64,000 nucleotides of DNA from an uncultured Desulfofustis sp. (GTDB taxonomy: Bacteria; Desulfobacterota; Desulfobulbia; Desulfobulbales; Desulfocapsaceae): NCBI GenBank assembly GCA_905479735.1, contig CAJQNS010000101.1:29041-93040 (forward strand), read 5' to 3'. Numbering within the stretch: the stretch's first letter is position 1; the number at the start of each line of letters is the position of its first letter. The position numbers and the translations under genes are program-made. Positions 46,909 through 56,909 of this stretch are shown here, in pieces. Under the pieces are notes generated by a model, which worked only from the letters and a program-made list of their open reading frames with translations, searched no databases and was not told the DNA's origin.

Positions 46909-47051
46909 ATTATTCTCCATAAATTTTTAACTGTAACAGCGGTCGATGACCGCATATCGGTTACTATAATGCACTCCTGCCAGTCGGCCAGTCTTAGGGT
47001 GGATTATCCCGGGGTATGGGGTATGCATGCGCTCGCTGCCTTGCTATACGC

Positions 47052-48068
47052 TCAGGCGGCTTGCTCATAGTAATCGGTGATCCTGCTGTCACCGCGAGGA
47101 CTGAATTCGGACGAACGGGACAGCTCTTTGAAAAGCCGTTCTTCTTCTTCACTCAGCGATTCAGGTATGACGATCTTCACTTTCACATACAAATCACCCC
47201 TGCCCTGCTTTTTGGGCAAACCCTTTCCCTTTAGGCGAAATCGCCTGCCGCTCTGAGATCCGGACGGAATTTTAAGCCTGACGACTCCATCCAGGGTCTG
47301 TATTTGTATTTTTGTTCCAAGTGCCGCTTCCCAGGGTGTCACAGGGGTTTCTGCGAGTAAATCGTGTCCGTCCACCTGGAACCTGCTATCCGGTTTGATT
47401 CGTATCTTCAACAGAAGATCACCTGGCAACCCGTCTCCCATTCCTGGTTCACCCTGACCTTTCAAGCGGATGACCGACCCATTGGTAACCCCTGGAGGTA
47501 TTTTTACCTCTATGGTCCTGGCCTGTGGCTCGATTTGGCCGGTGCTGGCCAACGAGTCAATGGTGTACGATATTGTCTTGGTTCCGGACCCGGTCAATTC
47601 AGCAAGGGTAAGATCCAAATCTGCATGGATAGACCTCCCGGAAGATCGATGGTAGGCAGATGAATGTCCCTGCTGGCTGAAACCGTCGCCAAACAGGTCC
47701 CTGAGTATCTCCTCATAATCAGGACCCATTTCTGCTCCTGAACCGTGATAGAAGTAGCTGCCCTGGCTGTTTCGATTGCCCTCCCCGTAGAAACCACCAT
47801 GGTGGCGGAAGCTATCTTGAGAACCTCTGGCAGAATGAAACTGCTCAGCCTGCTCCCAATTTTCACCATAACGGTCATAAAGCATTCGTTTCTCAGGGTC
47901 AGACAGCACGGAGTAGGCCTCATTAATGAGTTTGAATCGCTCTCCCGAGTTCGGTTCGCTGCTCACATCGGGATGAAAGGTGCGTGCACCTTTCCTGAAT
48001 GCCTGCTGTATTTCCTCCTGAGACGCGCTTCTCGGAACACCAAGTAGGTGATAAAAATCTTTCTGCAC
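47052..48068 (-). CDS. DnaJ-family protein (CbpA-like, no zinc finger)
   Basis: 338 residues. The J domain has HPD (TFHPDVSS) with AYSVLSDPEKRMLYDRYG; a G/F-rich segment (RHHGGFYGEGNRNSQG) follows; the C-terminal peptide-binding domains begin at about residue 135 (DLDLTLAELTGSGTKTISY) with GQGEPG and KGKGLP motifs. The cysteine-rich zinc finger of DnaJ is absent, so it is CbpA-like and would stimulate DnaK. The start is taken at GTG 48068 (MQKDFYHLLG, AGGA upstream); an upstream GTG at 48107 would add 13 residues. Divergent from the iron alcohol dehydrogenase. Confidence 0.86.
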   Translation of the reverse strand: MQKDFYHLLGVPRSASQEEIQQAFRKGARTFHPDVSSEPNSGERFKLINEAYSVLSDPEKRMLYDRYGENWEQAEQFHSARGSQDSFRHHGGFYGEGNRNSQGSYFYHGSGAEMGPDYEEILRDLFGDGFSQQGHSSAYHRSSGRSIHADLDLTLAELTGSGTKTISYTIDSLASTGQIEPQARTIEVKIPPGVTNGSVIRLKGQGEPGMGDGLPGDLLLKIRIKPDSRFQVDGHDLLAETPVTPWEAALGTKIQIQTLDGVVRLKIPSGSQSGRRFRLKGKGLPKKQGRGDLYVKVKIVIPESLSEEEERLFKELSRSSEFSPRGDSRITDYYEQAA

Positions 48069-48310
48069 CCGATTCAATTCCTGTAAAGTAATCAAGTTCA
48101 CCCCCACCGCTGTTCTGATCCCAGATAACGCTATACCTCAACAGGAGGTAGTGACTCAGCTTTGGTGGTGAACTTCGAATTTTATGTTATTGTTGTGACT
48201 GCTATACAGATAGTCATTAATATTACTATTTCAATATATTTTTATTAGTAATTTAAAATACTAGTCATTGTCTCCAAGCCAGCTTTTACCAACCCAGCCA
48301 TTATCGAAAA

Positions 48311-49492
48311 ATGAATCCCTATTTCTCAATCAAGCCGTTGCCAGCCATAAGTTTTGGTGCCGGCTGTATTGTCAAACTGACCTCGGTCACCGAATCTATC
48401 GGTTCCAGGATAGTGGTTATAACCGGAGAAGGCTTCAATGGGCGGCAAATCAGCTGGGCCAAAACAGAAAAGAAACTTCATACGGCAGGAATGCAGCTCG
48501 AATATGTCCGTATCACCGCTGAGCCGACTCCGGAAGTCATCGACGATATTGTCGCATCCTACTATCAGGGCCAGCCTGATGGTGTCGTCGCCATCGGCGG
48601 CGGCAGCGTACTCGATGCTGGCAAAGCGATAGCAGCGATGCTGCCGACAGGGGAAAAGATCGAACAATTTCTTGAAGGAGTTGGCAGCCATGAGCCTGAC
48701 GGCAGAAAGCTTCCTTTTGTGGCAATACCTACCACGGCGGGTACTGGAAGTGAGGCCTCGGCAAACGCCGTAATCACCAAACCAGGCCGCACTGGTTACA
48801 AGAAATCATTGCGCCACCCCCATTATGTCCCCGACTTCGCCTTGGTTGACCCTGAACTCATGCTGACTTGTCCACCGGCTCTAACCGCCGCCTGTTCGAT
48901 GGACGCCTTCACCCAACTTGTCGAAGGGTTTCTCTCGACTCAGTCGTCCCCTTTTACCGATGCCATCGCCTGGAGCGGTATAGAAGCAGTGCAGCGGTCG
49001 CTGGTCCAGGCCTACAAGAATGGCACCGATCTTGGCGCTCGAAGTGAGATGGCCTATGCAGCGCTCTGTTCAGGAATCGTGCTGGCTAACGCCGGGCTTG
49101 GAGTCATTCACGGCCTGGCACCGGCATTGGGAAGTAGATTCTCGATTCCCCACGGTGTGGTGTGCGGCACCCTGATGGGGGCAGGCAATGAAATCACCCT
49201 GAAGAAGTTGAACGAGTTGGCCCGATCAGATCTTAACTACCAGCCGTTTCTCGATAAGTACAACCGTTTGGGACGCCTCTTCTCAAATCGGCGATCTAAA
49301 GTGCAAAATGAGGCCGCCTGCTTTATCGAAGAAATTCAAAGAATTATCGACCTGCTCGAACTTCCGCGATTGTCTGACTTTGGGGCCCAGCAAGAGGAGT
49401 TGATCGACTTGATCGATGCGGCCTCGAACAAAAACAATCCAGTGGAACTGTCGAGAGCGGATATCCAAGAAATCCTGCTGCAGAGGCTCTAG
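48311..49492 (+). CDS. Iron-containing alcohol dehydrogenase
   Basis: 393 residues of the group III (Fe-ADH) family. The GGGSVLDAGKA NAD-binding block, PTTAGTGSE and the metal region MDAFTQLVEG are visible. Of the four usual metal ligands, Asp198, His267 and His281 are present; the second (His in DALTH) is Gln202, a variant seen in a DAFTQ-type subfamily. The protein probably oxidises an alcohol or reduces an aldehyde with NAD(P). No strong ribosome site precedes ATG 48311. Downstream is a small lipoprotein on the opposite strand. Confidence 0.9.
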   Translation: MNPYFSIKPLPAISFGAGCIVKLTSVTESIGSRIVVITGEGFNGRQISWAKTEKKLHTAGMQLEYVRITAEPTPEVIDDIVASYYQGQPDGVVAIGGGSVLDAGKAIAAMLPTGEKIEQFLEGVGSHEPDGRKLPFVAIPTTAGTGSEASANAVITKPGRTGYKKSLRHPHYVPDFALVDPELMLTCPPALTAACSMDAFTQLVEGFLSTQSSPFTDAIAWSGIEAVQRSLVQAYKNGTDLGARSEMAYAALCSGIVLANAGLGVIHGLAPALGSRFSIPHGVVCGTLMGAGNEITLKKLNELARSDLNYQPFLDKYNRLGRLFSNRRSKVQNEAACFIEEIQRIIDLLELPRLSDFGAQQEELIDLIDAASNKNNPVELSRADIQEILLQRL

Positions 49493-49504
49493 CAGCGCCT
49501 CCGC

Positions 49505-49720
49505 TCACTGCACCTGTTCTTCCAGTCTGTCAGTTCTCTGTTCTTCTATTTCCTTGACCGCTTCTGCTTTTTCCAGCGGTGTTTTGATCCGCTCCACCAC
49601 CGTAGTAGCCACCTCCTTGGTGGCTCGGTCGATAGCAGATTCAGTCCGGGCTTCTTCCTCTTCTTCAGAGCAGGAAATTAATATTAGACAGCTGATTAGC
49701 AAGACGAGAAGATATCTCAT
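49505..49720 (-). CDS. Small acidic lipoprotein
   Basis: 71 residues: a short signal with lipobox LISCS (Cys17 after LILIS), then a Glu-rich helical segment (SEEEEEARTESA...VERIKTPLEKAEAVKEIEEQ) likely to form a coiled coil. No homologue recognised. It is convergent with the Fe-ADH gene (12 bp). Monocistronic by position. Confidence 0.65.
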   Translation of the reverse strand: MRYLLVLLISCLILISCSEEEEEARTESAIDRATKEVATTVVERIKTPLEKAEAVKEIEEQRTDRLEEQVQ

Positions 49721-49862
49721 TGCTCCTCCTGTGGTAATGTATCTGTAGATTGATTATAGCTGGACCAGTCAATTATTTTTCGCTATTGATTCATCGACTA
49801 AGTAGAATGGGCCGGACAACAATTCCAGCTTACCATAAAAAACTTATCAGGACAGCTAACAG

Positions 49863-51677
49863 GTGGAGTACAGAAACGAAAAGAAGGGGATCGAACAAAA
49901 CGATTCGGAGACTTCCCCGGTCTCCTTTATCGGTCTTGTGCGACAACTCCTTGCCGATCAGTTTGTCACCCATCGGTATCGTCTGCTTGCCGGTTTTGTC
50001 GCTCTGATCAGCGTCGATTTCCTGCAGCTCAGTATCCCGCTTCTGGTCAAAAGGGCCATTGACTCACTTGCTGTTCAGGAGGCGACGATGGCCCTACTCA
50101 TCATCCTTGCCTCTACTATCCTGGCTATTGCCATGACCGTCGTGGTACTTCGATTTATCTGGAGAATGCTGATCATTGGCTTTTCCCGTTATCTTGAACG
50201 AGCCCTGAGAAACAGGATCTTCTCCCACATTCTGGCCATGGATCAGTATTTTTTTTCCAACCGCTCTACCGGCGATATCATGGCCCATGGCTCAAATGAT
50301 CTGGCCGCTGTCCAGATGGCCTGCGGTATGGGTATGGTGGCCGCCGTTGACGCCCTGGTGCTGTCGGTGGCCGCTATCGGCTTCATGGTACACATCCACC
50401 CCACCCTCACCCTCTATGCCCTCCTGCCTCTTCCTTTTCTGGCGCTGACCACCAGAATTCTCTCAGCCAAGCTGCACCACAGGTTCAACCATGTGCAGGA
50501 GGAGTTCGCCCACCTGACCGAATTTGCCAGATCAGCCGTAGTTTCTGTGAGATTGATCAAAGCCTATACTCACGAGAACAGCCAGGTGGGAGATTTCGAC
50601 CGCCTCGGTAGACGTTACGTACATGCCAACATCAGGGTGGCGCTCATTCACGGCCTTCTGTTTCCAGCCTCCACCTTGATCGGCAACCTCGGTTTACTGA
50701 TCGTTCTTGTCTATGGCGGCCGACTGGTAATCGATAACAGCATCACCATTGGCGACTTTGCCGCCTTTACCACCTACCTGCAAATGCTGATCTGGCCAAT
50801 GATGGCGGTGGGCTGGGTAGCCAACCTCACCCAGCGCGGGGTGACGGCGCTGAGACGAATTCACGGACTGGTTACCTCAAGGCCGATTTTGATAGACACT
50901 TCTGACGATAAAGCGGAGTTCCCGGTCTCTGGGGGGTTCAAGGCCAGAGACCTTACTTTTTCATATCCCGACTCGTCCACTGCTCAGCTCTCGAACATTT
51001 GCTTCGATGTTGAATCAGGAATCATAGGTATTGCCGGCAAAACCGGCAGCGGAAAAACCACTCTCTGTAAACTCCTGATCCGCCTCTACCCTGTTGATTA
51101 CCAAACGTTGTTCTATGGAGAAATTGATGTCAACGAGATCCCCTTCGAACAGCTTAGATCCCAGATCGCTTATGTCGGTCAGGAGCCGATACTTTTCTCC
51201 GACACGATCAGGGCCAATATCAGTTTTGGCATTGACGATCCCTCCTCTGAGAAAATCATTGCTGCCGCCCGGGATGCAGACATACACGAGGAGATCCTCG
51301 GTTTCAGCAATGGCTACGATACGATAGTTGGGGAGCGGGGGGTCACCCTTTCCGGCGGTCAAAGGCAGCGCCTTGCTCTGGCCCGTGCTCTGCTTTACGA
51401 CAGACCTGTACTGGTCGTCGATGACGGCCTCTCGGCCGTCGACACGGCCACCGAAAACAATATTGTTTCTGCCCTGCGGCGACGTTTCAGCGGCAAAACA
51501 GTCTTCATAGTCTCCAATCGCCTCAAACTGCTATCGATGACCGACCGAATTCTAATTCTTGAGGAGGGACAACTGATCGACGAAGGTGATCACCATATTC
51601 TGCTGCAGAGAAATTCATTCTACCAGGCCATGCACCTGAAGCAGATGCAGGAAGACCAGGGACTGTCCCATGCGTAA
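49863..51677 (+). CDS. ABC exporter half-transporter, degenerate-site subunit
   Basis: 604 residues: a six-helix transmembrane domain (about 45-330) and an NBD (360-590). Walker A is GKTGSGKT and the signature LSGGQRQ. Walker B reads VVDDGLSAVD with Asp521 in place of the catalytic Glu, and the switch His is Asn552 (VSNRL). These mark the degenerate ATP site of heterodimeric exporters of the TM287/288 type. The start is a GTG at 49863. The partner gene overlaps by 8 bp. The substrate is unknown, but glycosyltransferase neighbours hint at a glycolipid or lipid. Confidence 0.87.
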   Translation: MEYRNEKKGIEQNDSETSPVSFIGLVRQLLADQFVTHRYRLLAGFVALISVDFLQLSIPLLVKRAIDSLAVQEATMALLIILASTILAIAMTVVVLRFIWRMLIIGFSRYLERALRNRIFSHILAMDQYFFSNRSTGDIMAHGSNDLAAVQMACGMGMVAAVDALVLSVAAIGFMVHIHPTLTLYALLPLPFLALTTRILSAKLHHRFNHVQEEFAHLTEFARSAVVSVRLIKAYTHENSQVGDFDRLGRRYVHANIRVALIHGLLFPASTLIGNLGLLIVLVYGGRLVIDNSITIGDFAAFTTYLQMLIWPMMAVGWVANLTQRGVTALRRIHGLVTSRPILIDTSDDKAEFPVSGGFKARDLTFSYPDSSTAQLSNICFDVESGIIGIAGKTGSGKTTLCKLLIRLYPVDYQTLFYGEIDVNEIPFEQLRSQIAYVGQEPILFSDTIRANISFGIDDPSSEKIIAAARDADIHEEILGFSNGYDTIVGERGVTLSGGQRQRLALARALLYDRPVLVVDDGLSAVDTATENNIVSALRRRFSGKTVFIVSNRLKLLSMTDRILILEEGQLIDEGDHHILLQRNSFYQAMHLKQMQEDQGLSHA

Positions 51678-53460
51678 TTTCGGCTACATGGAAAAGGGGC
51701 AGAATTCCTCCCTTTCTGATCTCAGGCTCTGGCATCGAATTCTCAAAAAGAGCGAAGGGTTCAAAGTGCCGATAAGCCTAGCGGTTTTTCTCTCCCTCGG
51801 TGTCACTTTCTCGGCACTGAGCCTGCCATACCTTATGAAAACCGGTATAGATGCTTACATCACGGCAACTGAACTCCCCCTTGATCAACGCTACGGAGGA
51901 CTGGCAAAAATCGGTGGGGTCATCTGCCTGCTGATCACCACCGGGTTCATACTCACCTTCACCCAGGCGGTGTTGCTCGAATGGGTTGGTCAGTCGGTGA
52001 TGCACCGTATCCGGCAGCAGCTCTTCGGCCACATACTCGACCTCGATCTCAGCTTTCTGAGCAGCCAGCCCACCGGCAGACTGGTCACCCGATTAACCAA
52101 CGACGTCCAGAACATGTACGAGATGTTCACCTCGGTTCTGGTTACGCTGTTCAACGACATTCTGCGCCTGATCGGCATTCTGGTTGTTCTCTATCTGCTC
52201 AATATGCAGCTGGCTCTGGTGATGTCCATCTTCGTGCCACTGGCCCTTGTCCTGACACTTGTTTTCTCACGACTGGCAAGGGAAAAATTTCGGGCCATTC
52301 GAAGCCAGCTCTCCAAAATAAACAGCTTCGTTCAGGAGTCGGTGTCCGGCATTTCTATCATCCAGTTGTTTGGGCGACAACACCTGTGGCACGAAAAATT
52401 CGAGGCGCTGAGCAACGAGTACCTCAGCAGGACCCTGAAGCAAATCCGGCTTTTCGCCGCCTTTATGCCGCTAACCGAATTTATGAGCTGGTTAGCAGTA
52501 GCCATGATCCTGGTCTACGGGGGGCATCTGGTTATGGGCAACGACTTGAGCATTGGTGAGCTGATTGCCTATATTGCCTATATGCGTCTGTTTTTTCAGC
52601 CGCTGAGGGAACTTGCTCAAAAATATTCCATCGTCCAATCTGCTCTGGCATCGGCGGAACGGATATTCGACATGCTCGACACCAAACGACAGATTACCGA
52701 GATTGAAGTGCCCCACCACTTGGCTGAGGCGAGAGGAGCCATCACCTTCTCTTCTGTAGGCTTCGGTTACGAGCCCGACGAGCCGGTCATTAAACAGCTT
52801 GACCTGGATATAGCAGCCGGCGAGACGGTGGCCGTTGTCGGCCCTACCGGTTCAGGCAAATCCACACTTATCAGTCTGCTGCTGAGGTTTTACGATCCCC
52901 AGAAGGGTACTATCTTGATTGACGGCTGTCAGGTTAAGGATCTCAGCCTCAACCAGCTCCGCACCATAGTCGGTGTGATCCTCCAGGATGTCTTTATCCT
53001 CGACGACACCCTGCTGAAAAATATTGTCATGGACAGCGGCATTTCCAGGGACGAAGTCGAAATTATACTTGCTCGATCGGGCATGGCGCCTTTCATCGCC
53101 AAACTTGAGCACGGGCTCGATACCAGGATCGGTGATGGGGGCAGAGAGCTGTCCACCGGTGAAAAACAGCTGCTTGCTTTTGCCAGGGCACTCTGTCGTG
53201 ACCCTGCCGTGCTGATCCTTGACGAGGCCACCGCCTTCATCGATTCGGAAACGGAGTCAATTCTCGAGGCAGCCATAGATCGGCTTGAAGATCGAACTTC
53301 AATTATTATTGCCCATAGATTGTCAACCATCAAACGGGCCGATCGGATCGTGGTTATGAAAGACGGAGCCATCGTCGAAATGGGAACGCATACTGAACTG
53401 CTGCAAAAGAAAGCACATTATGCCAGACTGGTTGAACTCGACACCTTCAAGGCCGTGTAA
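51670..53460 (+). CDS. ABC exporter half-transporter, catalytic subunit
   Basis: 596 residues: membrane domain (about 38-320) and NBD (350-590). Walker A is GPTGSGKST, Walker B is LILDEATAFID with the catalytic Glu, and the switch His is in IIAHRLS. The signature is LSTGEKQ rather than LSGGQ, so the degenerate site pairs this signature with the Walker motifs of the upstream subunit. The 8-bp overlap with that gene supports a heterodimer. Confidence 0.9.
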   Translation: MRNFGYMEKGQNSSLSDLRLWHRILKKSEGFKVPISLAVFLSLGVTFSALSLPYLMKTGIDAYITATELPLDQRYGGLAKIGGVICLLITTGFILTFTQAVLLEWVGQSVMHRIRQQLFGHILDLDLSFLSSQPTGRLVTRLTNDVQNMYEMFTSVLVTLFNDILRLIGILVVLYLLNMQLALVMSIFVPLALVLTLVFSRLAREKFRAIRSQLSKINSFVQESVSGISIIQLFGRQHLWHEKFEALSNEYLSRTLKQIRLFAAFMPLTEFMSWLAVAMILVYGGHLVMGNDLSIGELIAYIAYMRLFFQPLRELAQKYSIVQSALASAERIFDMLDTKRQITEIEVPHHLAEARGAITFSSVGFGYEPDEPVIKQLDLDIAAGETVAVVGPTGSGKSTLISLLLRFYDPQKGTILIDGCQVKDLSLNQLRTIVGVILQDVFILDDTLLKNIVMDSGISRDEVEIILARSGMAPFIAKLEHGLDTRIGDGGRELSTGEKQLLAFARALCRDPAVLILDEATAFIDSETESILEAAIDRLEDRTSIIIAHRLSTIKRADRIVVMKDGAIVEMGTHTELLQKKAHYARLVELDTFKAV

Positions 53461-53602
53461 GCCGTGCAGAAGCAGACAGCCAGACCGCGGTACCTGATTT
53501 TGGGCAGCACGGGGCAGTCTTCTCACACTTGAGTCAAAGGAAGGAGTATGGAATAACCCAGCACCTGGGTCATCAACTTTTGACGGTCAACGAACTGCTG
53601 AG

Positions 53603-54652
53603 ATGAAAACTTCACTACTCTGGTGGGGACGGTTCGATCCGGGTTACTCCCGAAACCGCATCCTCAGAACTTTGCTCAAGCGCAATCATATCGGGCTGGA
53701 AGATTTCAGGCCCCGGTCATCACTTTTGGGATCGCTGGAATCGATGGTTTTTAGGCCTCAGCCAGCTGATGCAATATGGGTTCCCTGTTTCAGGCACCGT
53801 GATTTCAACTCCGCTCGACGCTATGCTGACAAGCTGGGTGTCAAACTGGTCTTCGATCCCCTGATCTCGAGCTGGGACAAAGTGGTGCAGGAGAGAGCGA
53901 AGTACCCCGCTGATCACTTTCGGGCCAGGCGGCTTCTGAAGTGGGAACGCTCGCTTTTCAGCCGCGCCGATATTGTCATCGCCGATACCTTACTCCACGC
54001 CAATTTCTACGTTGACAAACTGGCTGCACCTGCTGACCGTACCCATGTGATTCCGGTCGGCGCCGAAGAAGCGCTGTTCACGCAGCAACCTCTCCGGCCG
54101 CTGACCGCCAGTCCCGAGGTTTTGTTTTTCGGCAGCTTTATCGAACTACAGGGCCCGCAACACATCATCGAGGCCGCCCGCCAGGTACCCGGAGTCCGCT
54201 GGACTCTTCTGGGTGATGGACCGCTTCGCAGCCGCTGTGAAACTCTGGCTGGAAAAGTCAGCAACGTACATTTCGAGAACTGGCTGCCCTACGAACAATT
54301 AGCTGAGAGAATCGGTCAAGCTGATGTCCTGCTGGGAGTTTTCGGAGACTCAGCCAAGGCCGGCCGGGTCATCCCCAACAAGGTCTACCAGGCACTGGCC
54401 TGCGGCCGGCCAGTGGTGACTCGGGTCTCAAAAGCCTATCCTCCAGAACTGCAGAACGATCAAAACTCAGGACTTGTTCTGGTGGCCCCGGCTAATCCTG
54501 AGGCTCTTGCCGGGGCGGTGAGCTCTCTCATCTCCCACGGCCCGACGCTCTCTGTCTTGGCCGAGCAAGCCCACAAGACATATCAACAGTTTTTTTCAGA
54601 AAGTCGGATAGAAAAAGAGCTCCTCGACGTTCTTGCCGATCTCGAGTTATAA
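53603..54652 (+). CDS. Glycosyltransferase, GT4-like
   Basis: 349 residues with a GT-B fold: an N-terminal acceptor half (DAIWVPCFRHRDFNSARRYAD; VFDPLISSWDKVV) and a C-terminal nucleotide-sugar half (EVLFFGSFIELQGPQHIIEAA, LLGDGPLR, VIPNKVYQALACGRPVV) with the family E-x7-E-like element. No membrane segments. It lies 142 bp after the ABC exporter and 24 bp before an MFS gene, in a region with another glycosyltransferase. Sugar and acceptor unknown. Confidence 0.85.
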   Translation: MKTSLLWWGRFDPGYSRNRILRTLLKRNHIGLEDFRPRSSLLGSLESMVFRPQPADAIWVPCFRHRDFNSARRYADKLGVKLVFDPLISSWDKVVQERAKYPADHFRARRLLKWERSLFSRADIVIADTLLHANFYVDKLAAPADRTHVIPVGAEEALFTQQPLRPLTASPEVLFFGSFIELQGPQHIIEAARQVPGVRWTLLGDGPLRSRCETLAGKVSNVHFENWLPYEQLAERIGQADVLLGVFGDSAKAGRVIPNKVYQALACGRPVVTRVSKAYPPELQNDQNSGLVLVAPANPEALAGAVSSLISHGPTLSVLAEQAHKTYQQFFSESRIEKELLDVLADLEL

Positions 54653-54676
54653 TCGCTCTGCCCCCGACTCCCAGAC

Positions 54677-55894
54677 ATGCGTTCACTTTTCGCAAATATC
54701 TACTATCTATACCTGATCAAGCTCTCCAAATGGCTGATGCTGATCATGCCTGTGGTCGTCCTTTTTTATAAAGATAACGGTCTCGAGACCTATCAAATAT
54801 TTCTGCTCCAGGCTGGCTATTCGATCAGTGTGGTGCTCTTCGAGATACCATCTGGGTATCTGGCCGATATCGTCGGCCGCAGATCCTGCCTGATCTGGGG
54901 CTCAGTAATGGGTACGGCAGGTTTTGCCCTGTTGTCCGTATCCCATAGTTTCGGCACCTTTCTGATGGCTGAAATGATCCTGGGTGTGGGCGGCAGTTTG
55001 ATTTCCGGAGCAGATTCAGCCCTACTCTACGACAGCCTTGCTGCCACCTCGAGACACCATTATTACCTGCGTTATGAAGGCAGAATAACAGCGCTGGGAA
55101 ATCTTGGAGAAACCTGTGCCGCTATCCTCGGCGGTCTTCTGGCCGCCTGGCTTGGTTATCGTTCGGTCTATTTTGCCCAGACCGCAATCGCGGCAATAGG
55201 TGTGCCTGCATCCCTGTTACTGATCGAACCCGTGCGAAAAAAACTTGTTTCGCACCCTTCACTGGGTGAAATTTTTCGGATCAGCAAAGAGGCGCTGTTC
55301 ACAGAAAAGACTCTGAGTGGTGTGATTTTTTCTGGTGCAGTGGCCGGCACCGCCACCCTTTGCATGGCCTGGACAGCCCAAATCTACTTTGTAGAAAACG
55401 GATTCAGTGAAAAAGAGATCACCCCACTCTGGGTATTATTAAATCTCACAGTGGCACTCACTTCCGCCGCCTCCGCCACGGTGGTAAGCCGTATTGGAAT
55501 CCGCAGAGCAGTGCAGATATCGGCGCTGCTGCCCATCGGCTTTATTCTGATCGGCCTGCTTCCTTTGGCAGGGGCCCTGTCAGTGCTTTTCGTTTTCTAC
55601 TTGGTCAGGGGCTACACCACTCCGCTTTATAGAGAGCTCATCAATCGAAACTGCGATTCAGCCGTCAGGGCCACCGTGCTTTCGATCAGGTCCCTTTTAG
55701 TCCGGCTTTTTTTCTCCATCGGGGGTCCACTCATCGGTTATCTCGCCGGCCGCTCTTCGCTGGACCACGCAGTCGTCGTCTTTGGCATTGTGTTGACGGC
55801 GGGATCGCTTGCTGCTGCCACCTTTATGTTCCGCCACCAAAACTTCACCGACCATAACTTCAAAGATGATCCAGATTCTGGAAGTGGATCCTGA
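54677..55894 (+). CDS. MFS transporter
   Basis: 405 residues with 11-12 membrane segments. The loop 2-3 motif is GYLADIVGRRS, close to the DRxGRR pattern of the family; a GAALLY-type block (GADSALLYDSLA) follows. The substrate is unknown. The 3' end overlaps the convergent DUF616 gene by 35 bp. It follows the GT4-like gene by 24 bp. Confidence 0.87.
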   Translation: MRSLFANIYYLYLIKLSKWLMLIMPVVVLFYKDNGLETYQIFLLQAGYSISVVLFEIPSGYLADIVGRRSCLIWGSVMGTAGFALLSVSHSFGTFLMAEMILGVGGSLISGADSALLYDSLAATSRHHYYLRYEGRITALGNLGETCAAILGGLLAAWLGYRSVYFAQTAIAAIGVPASLLLIEPVRKKLVSHPSLGEIFRISKEALFTEKTLSGVIFSGAVAGTATLCMAWTAQIYFVENGFSEKEITPLWVLLNLTVALTSAASATVVSRIGIRRAVQISALLPIGFILIGLLPLAGALSVLFVFYLVRGYTTPLYRELINRNCDSAVRATVLSIRSLLVRLFFSIGGPLIGYLAGRSSLDHAVVVFGIVLTAGSLAAATFMFRHQNFTDHNFKDDPDSGSGS

Positions 55895-56678
55895 ACAGCC
55901 AATAGGGGATATAACAGAGTGAAACCCCGGGATTCTGTGAGAGGCTGTAATTAAAACTCACCTGATCCCGCCGGGACCAGCGGGTCAACTGGCTGAACCA
56001 GGTTTCCATCAGCTGCTGCAGCTGCGGATCGCCCGGCCGGCGAATCAGTAAACGTGCGTTTATGTGGGGATAGGGATCACTGAATTTCTCGATCTCTCTA
56101 TAGTGGAAAAACTGTTTTTTCAGGAGCTCGGGATCATCCCTGCCGGTTCGAATGCAGAGCTCTACTTCTTGCTCAAGAGAATAGTGGAAGGGATGAAAAA
56201 GAAGTCCCAAATTTCTGTCCGGCGGCAACGCCTGGGTGAGAAAGAGGTCGAGATCGCCCCTGATTCTGAGGTTGGCATCGATGTAGATACTCAGATCGTA
56301 GGCTGAATCCACGAGCTGATTTTGAATCTTATATAGCCTTGAGAGGCGCACCGGATCAAGCTCGTCAGCATTGGCGGCAAGCTTGATCTTCCAGGTCTCT
56401 GATGAAAGTTCAGGATTGTCGGTGAGACAGACAAAATCCCATTGCTCAGAGCTGGCCAGACGGTGGGGAATTTCGTTCAGCTGATCGTAGTCCCCCGTCA
56501 AAGCGGTATAGAGCAGCTTTCTCTGGTTCCTGTATCCTTTTCTTCCCAACGATCTGATCAACGGCGGCCGCTTCAACAGATAGCCCAGGAGATAGCTGCC
56601 GACCAGCCAGCTGTAGCCCAATCGATCCCCTCTTCCGTTCTGCTTGTTCAGTTTCTTGAGATGTTGTAGCACTATCAT
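55860..56678 (-). CDS. DUF616/TOD1-MUCI70-type glycosyltransferase-like protein
   Basis: 272 residues. The DUF616 core is visible: LLYTALTGDYDQL, FVCLTDNP, SRLYKIQNQLVD, then YIDANLRIRGDL (a DxN/DxD-like motif), HPFHYSLEQE, and NARLLIRRPGD. It is a probable glycosyltransferase, possibly with a lipid acceptor. A basic N-terminus with no clear signal. It is antisense to the MFS gene at its 3' end (35-bp overlap) and starts 231 bp from the TolC gene. Confidence 0.75.
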   Translation of the reverse strand: MIVLQHLKKLNKQNGRGDRLGYSWLVGSYLLGYLLKRPPLIRSLGRKGYRNQRKLLYTALTGDYDQLNEIPHRLASSEQWDFVCLTDNPELSSETWKIKLAANADELDPVRLSRLYKIQNQLVDSAYDLSIYIDANLRIRGDLDLFLTQALPPDRNLGLLFHPFHYSLEQEVELCIRTGRDDPELLKKQFFHYREIEKFSDPYPHINARLLIRRPGDPQLQQLMETWFSQLTRWSRRDQVSFNYSLSQNPGVSLCYIPYWLFRIHFQNLDHL

Positions 56679-56819
56679 CGATTAATTCGTCTCTGCAATC
56701 TGTCAGGCCTCAACTGAACTGATGAATCTACCATGAACTCTGGTGCAAACATAATTTTCTTTGTGGAGCCGGGATTTTCTGTTGTTCAGATGTTTTCGTG
56801 AGCTATAATTATATATGTT

Positions 56820-56848
56820 TTGACATTCGCGGAAGATTTTCTTATATC
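56820..56848 (+). promoter_or_regulatory. Sigma-70 promoter of the TolC/RND operon
   Basis: TTGACA (56820-56825), 17-nt spacer, TATATC (56843-56848), about 60 bp before the TolC ATG. A second TATAAT at 56804-56809 with a weak -35 (TTGTTC, 56782-56787) lies just upstream. Confidence 0.55.
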
Positions 56849-56909
56849 TATTTAAGTTTTTTATTAACTACCTGGTCTTGTCGTTACATTTTTTTAAAAG
56901 GATTTTGAT

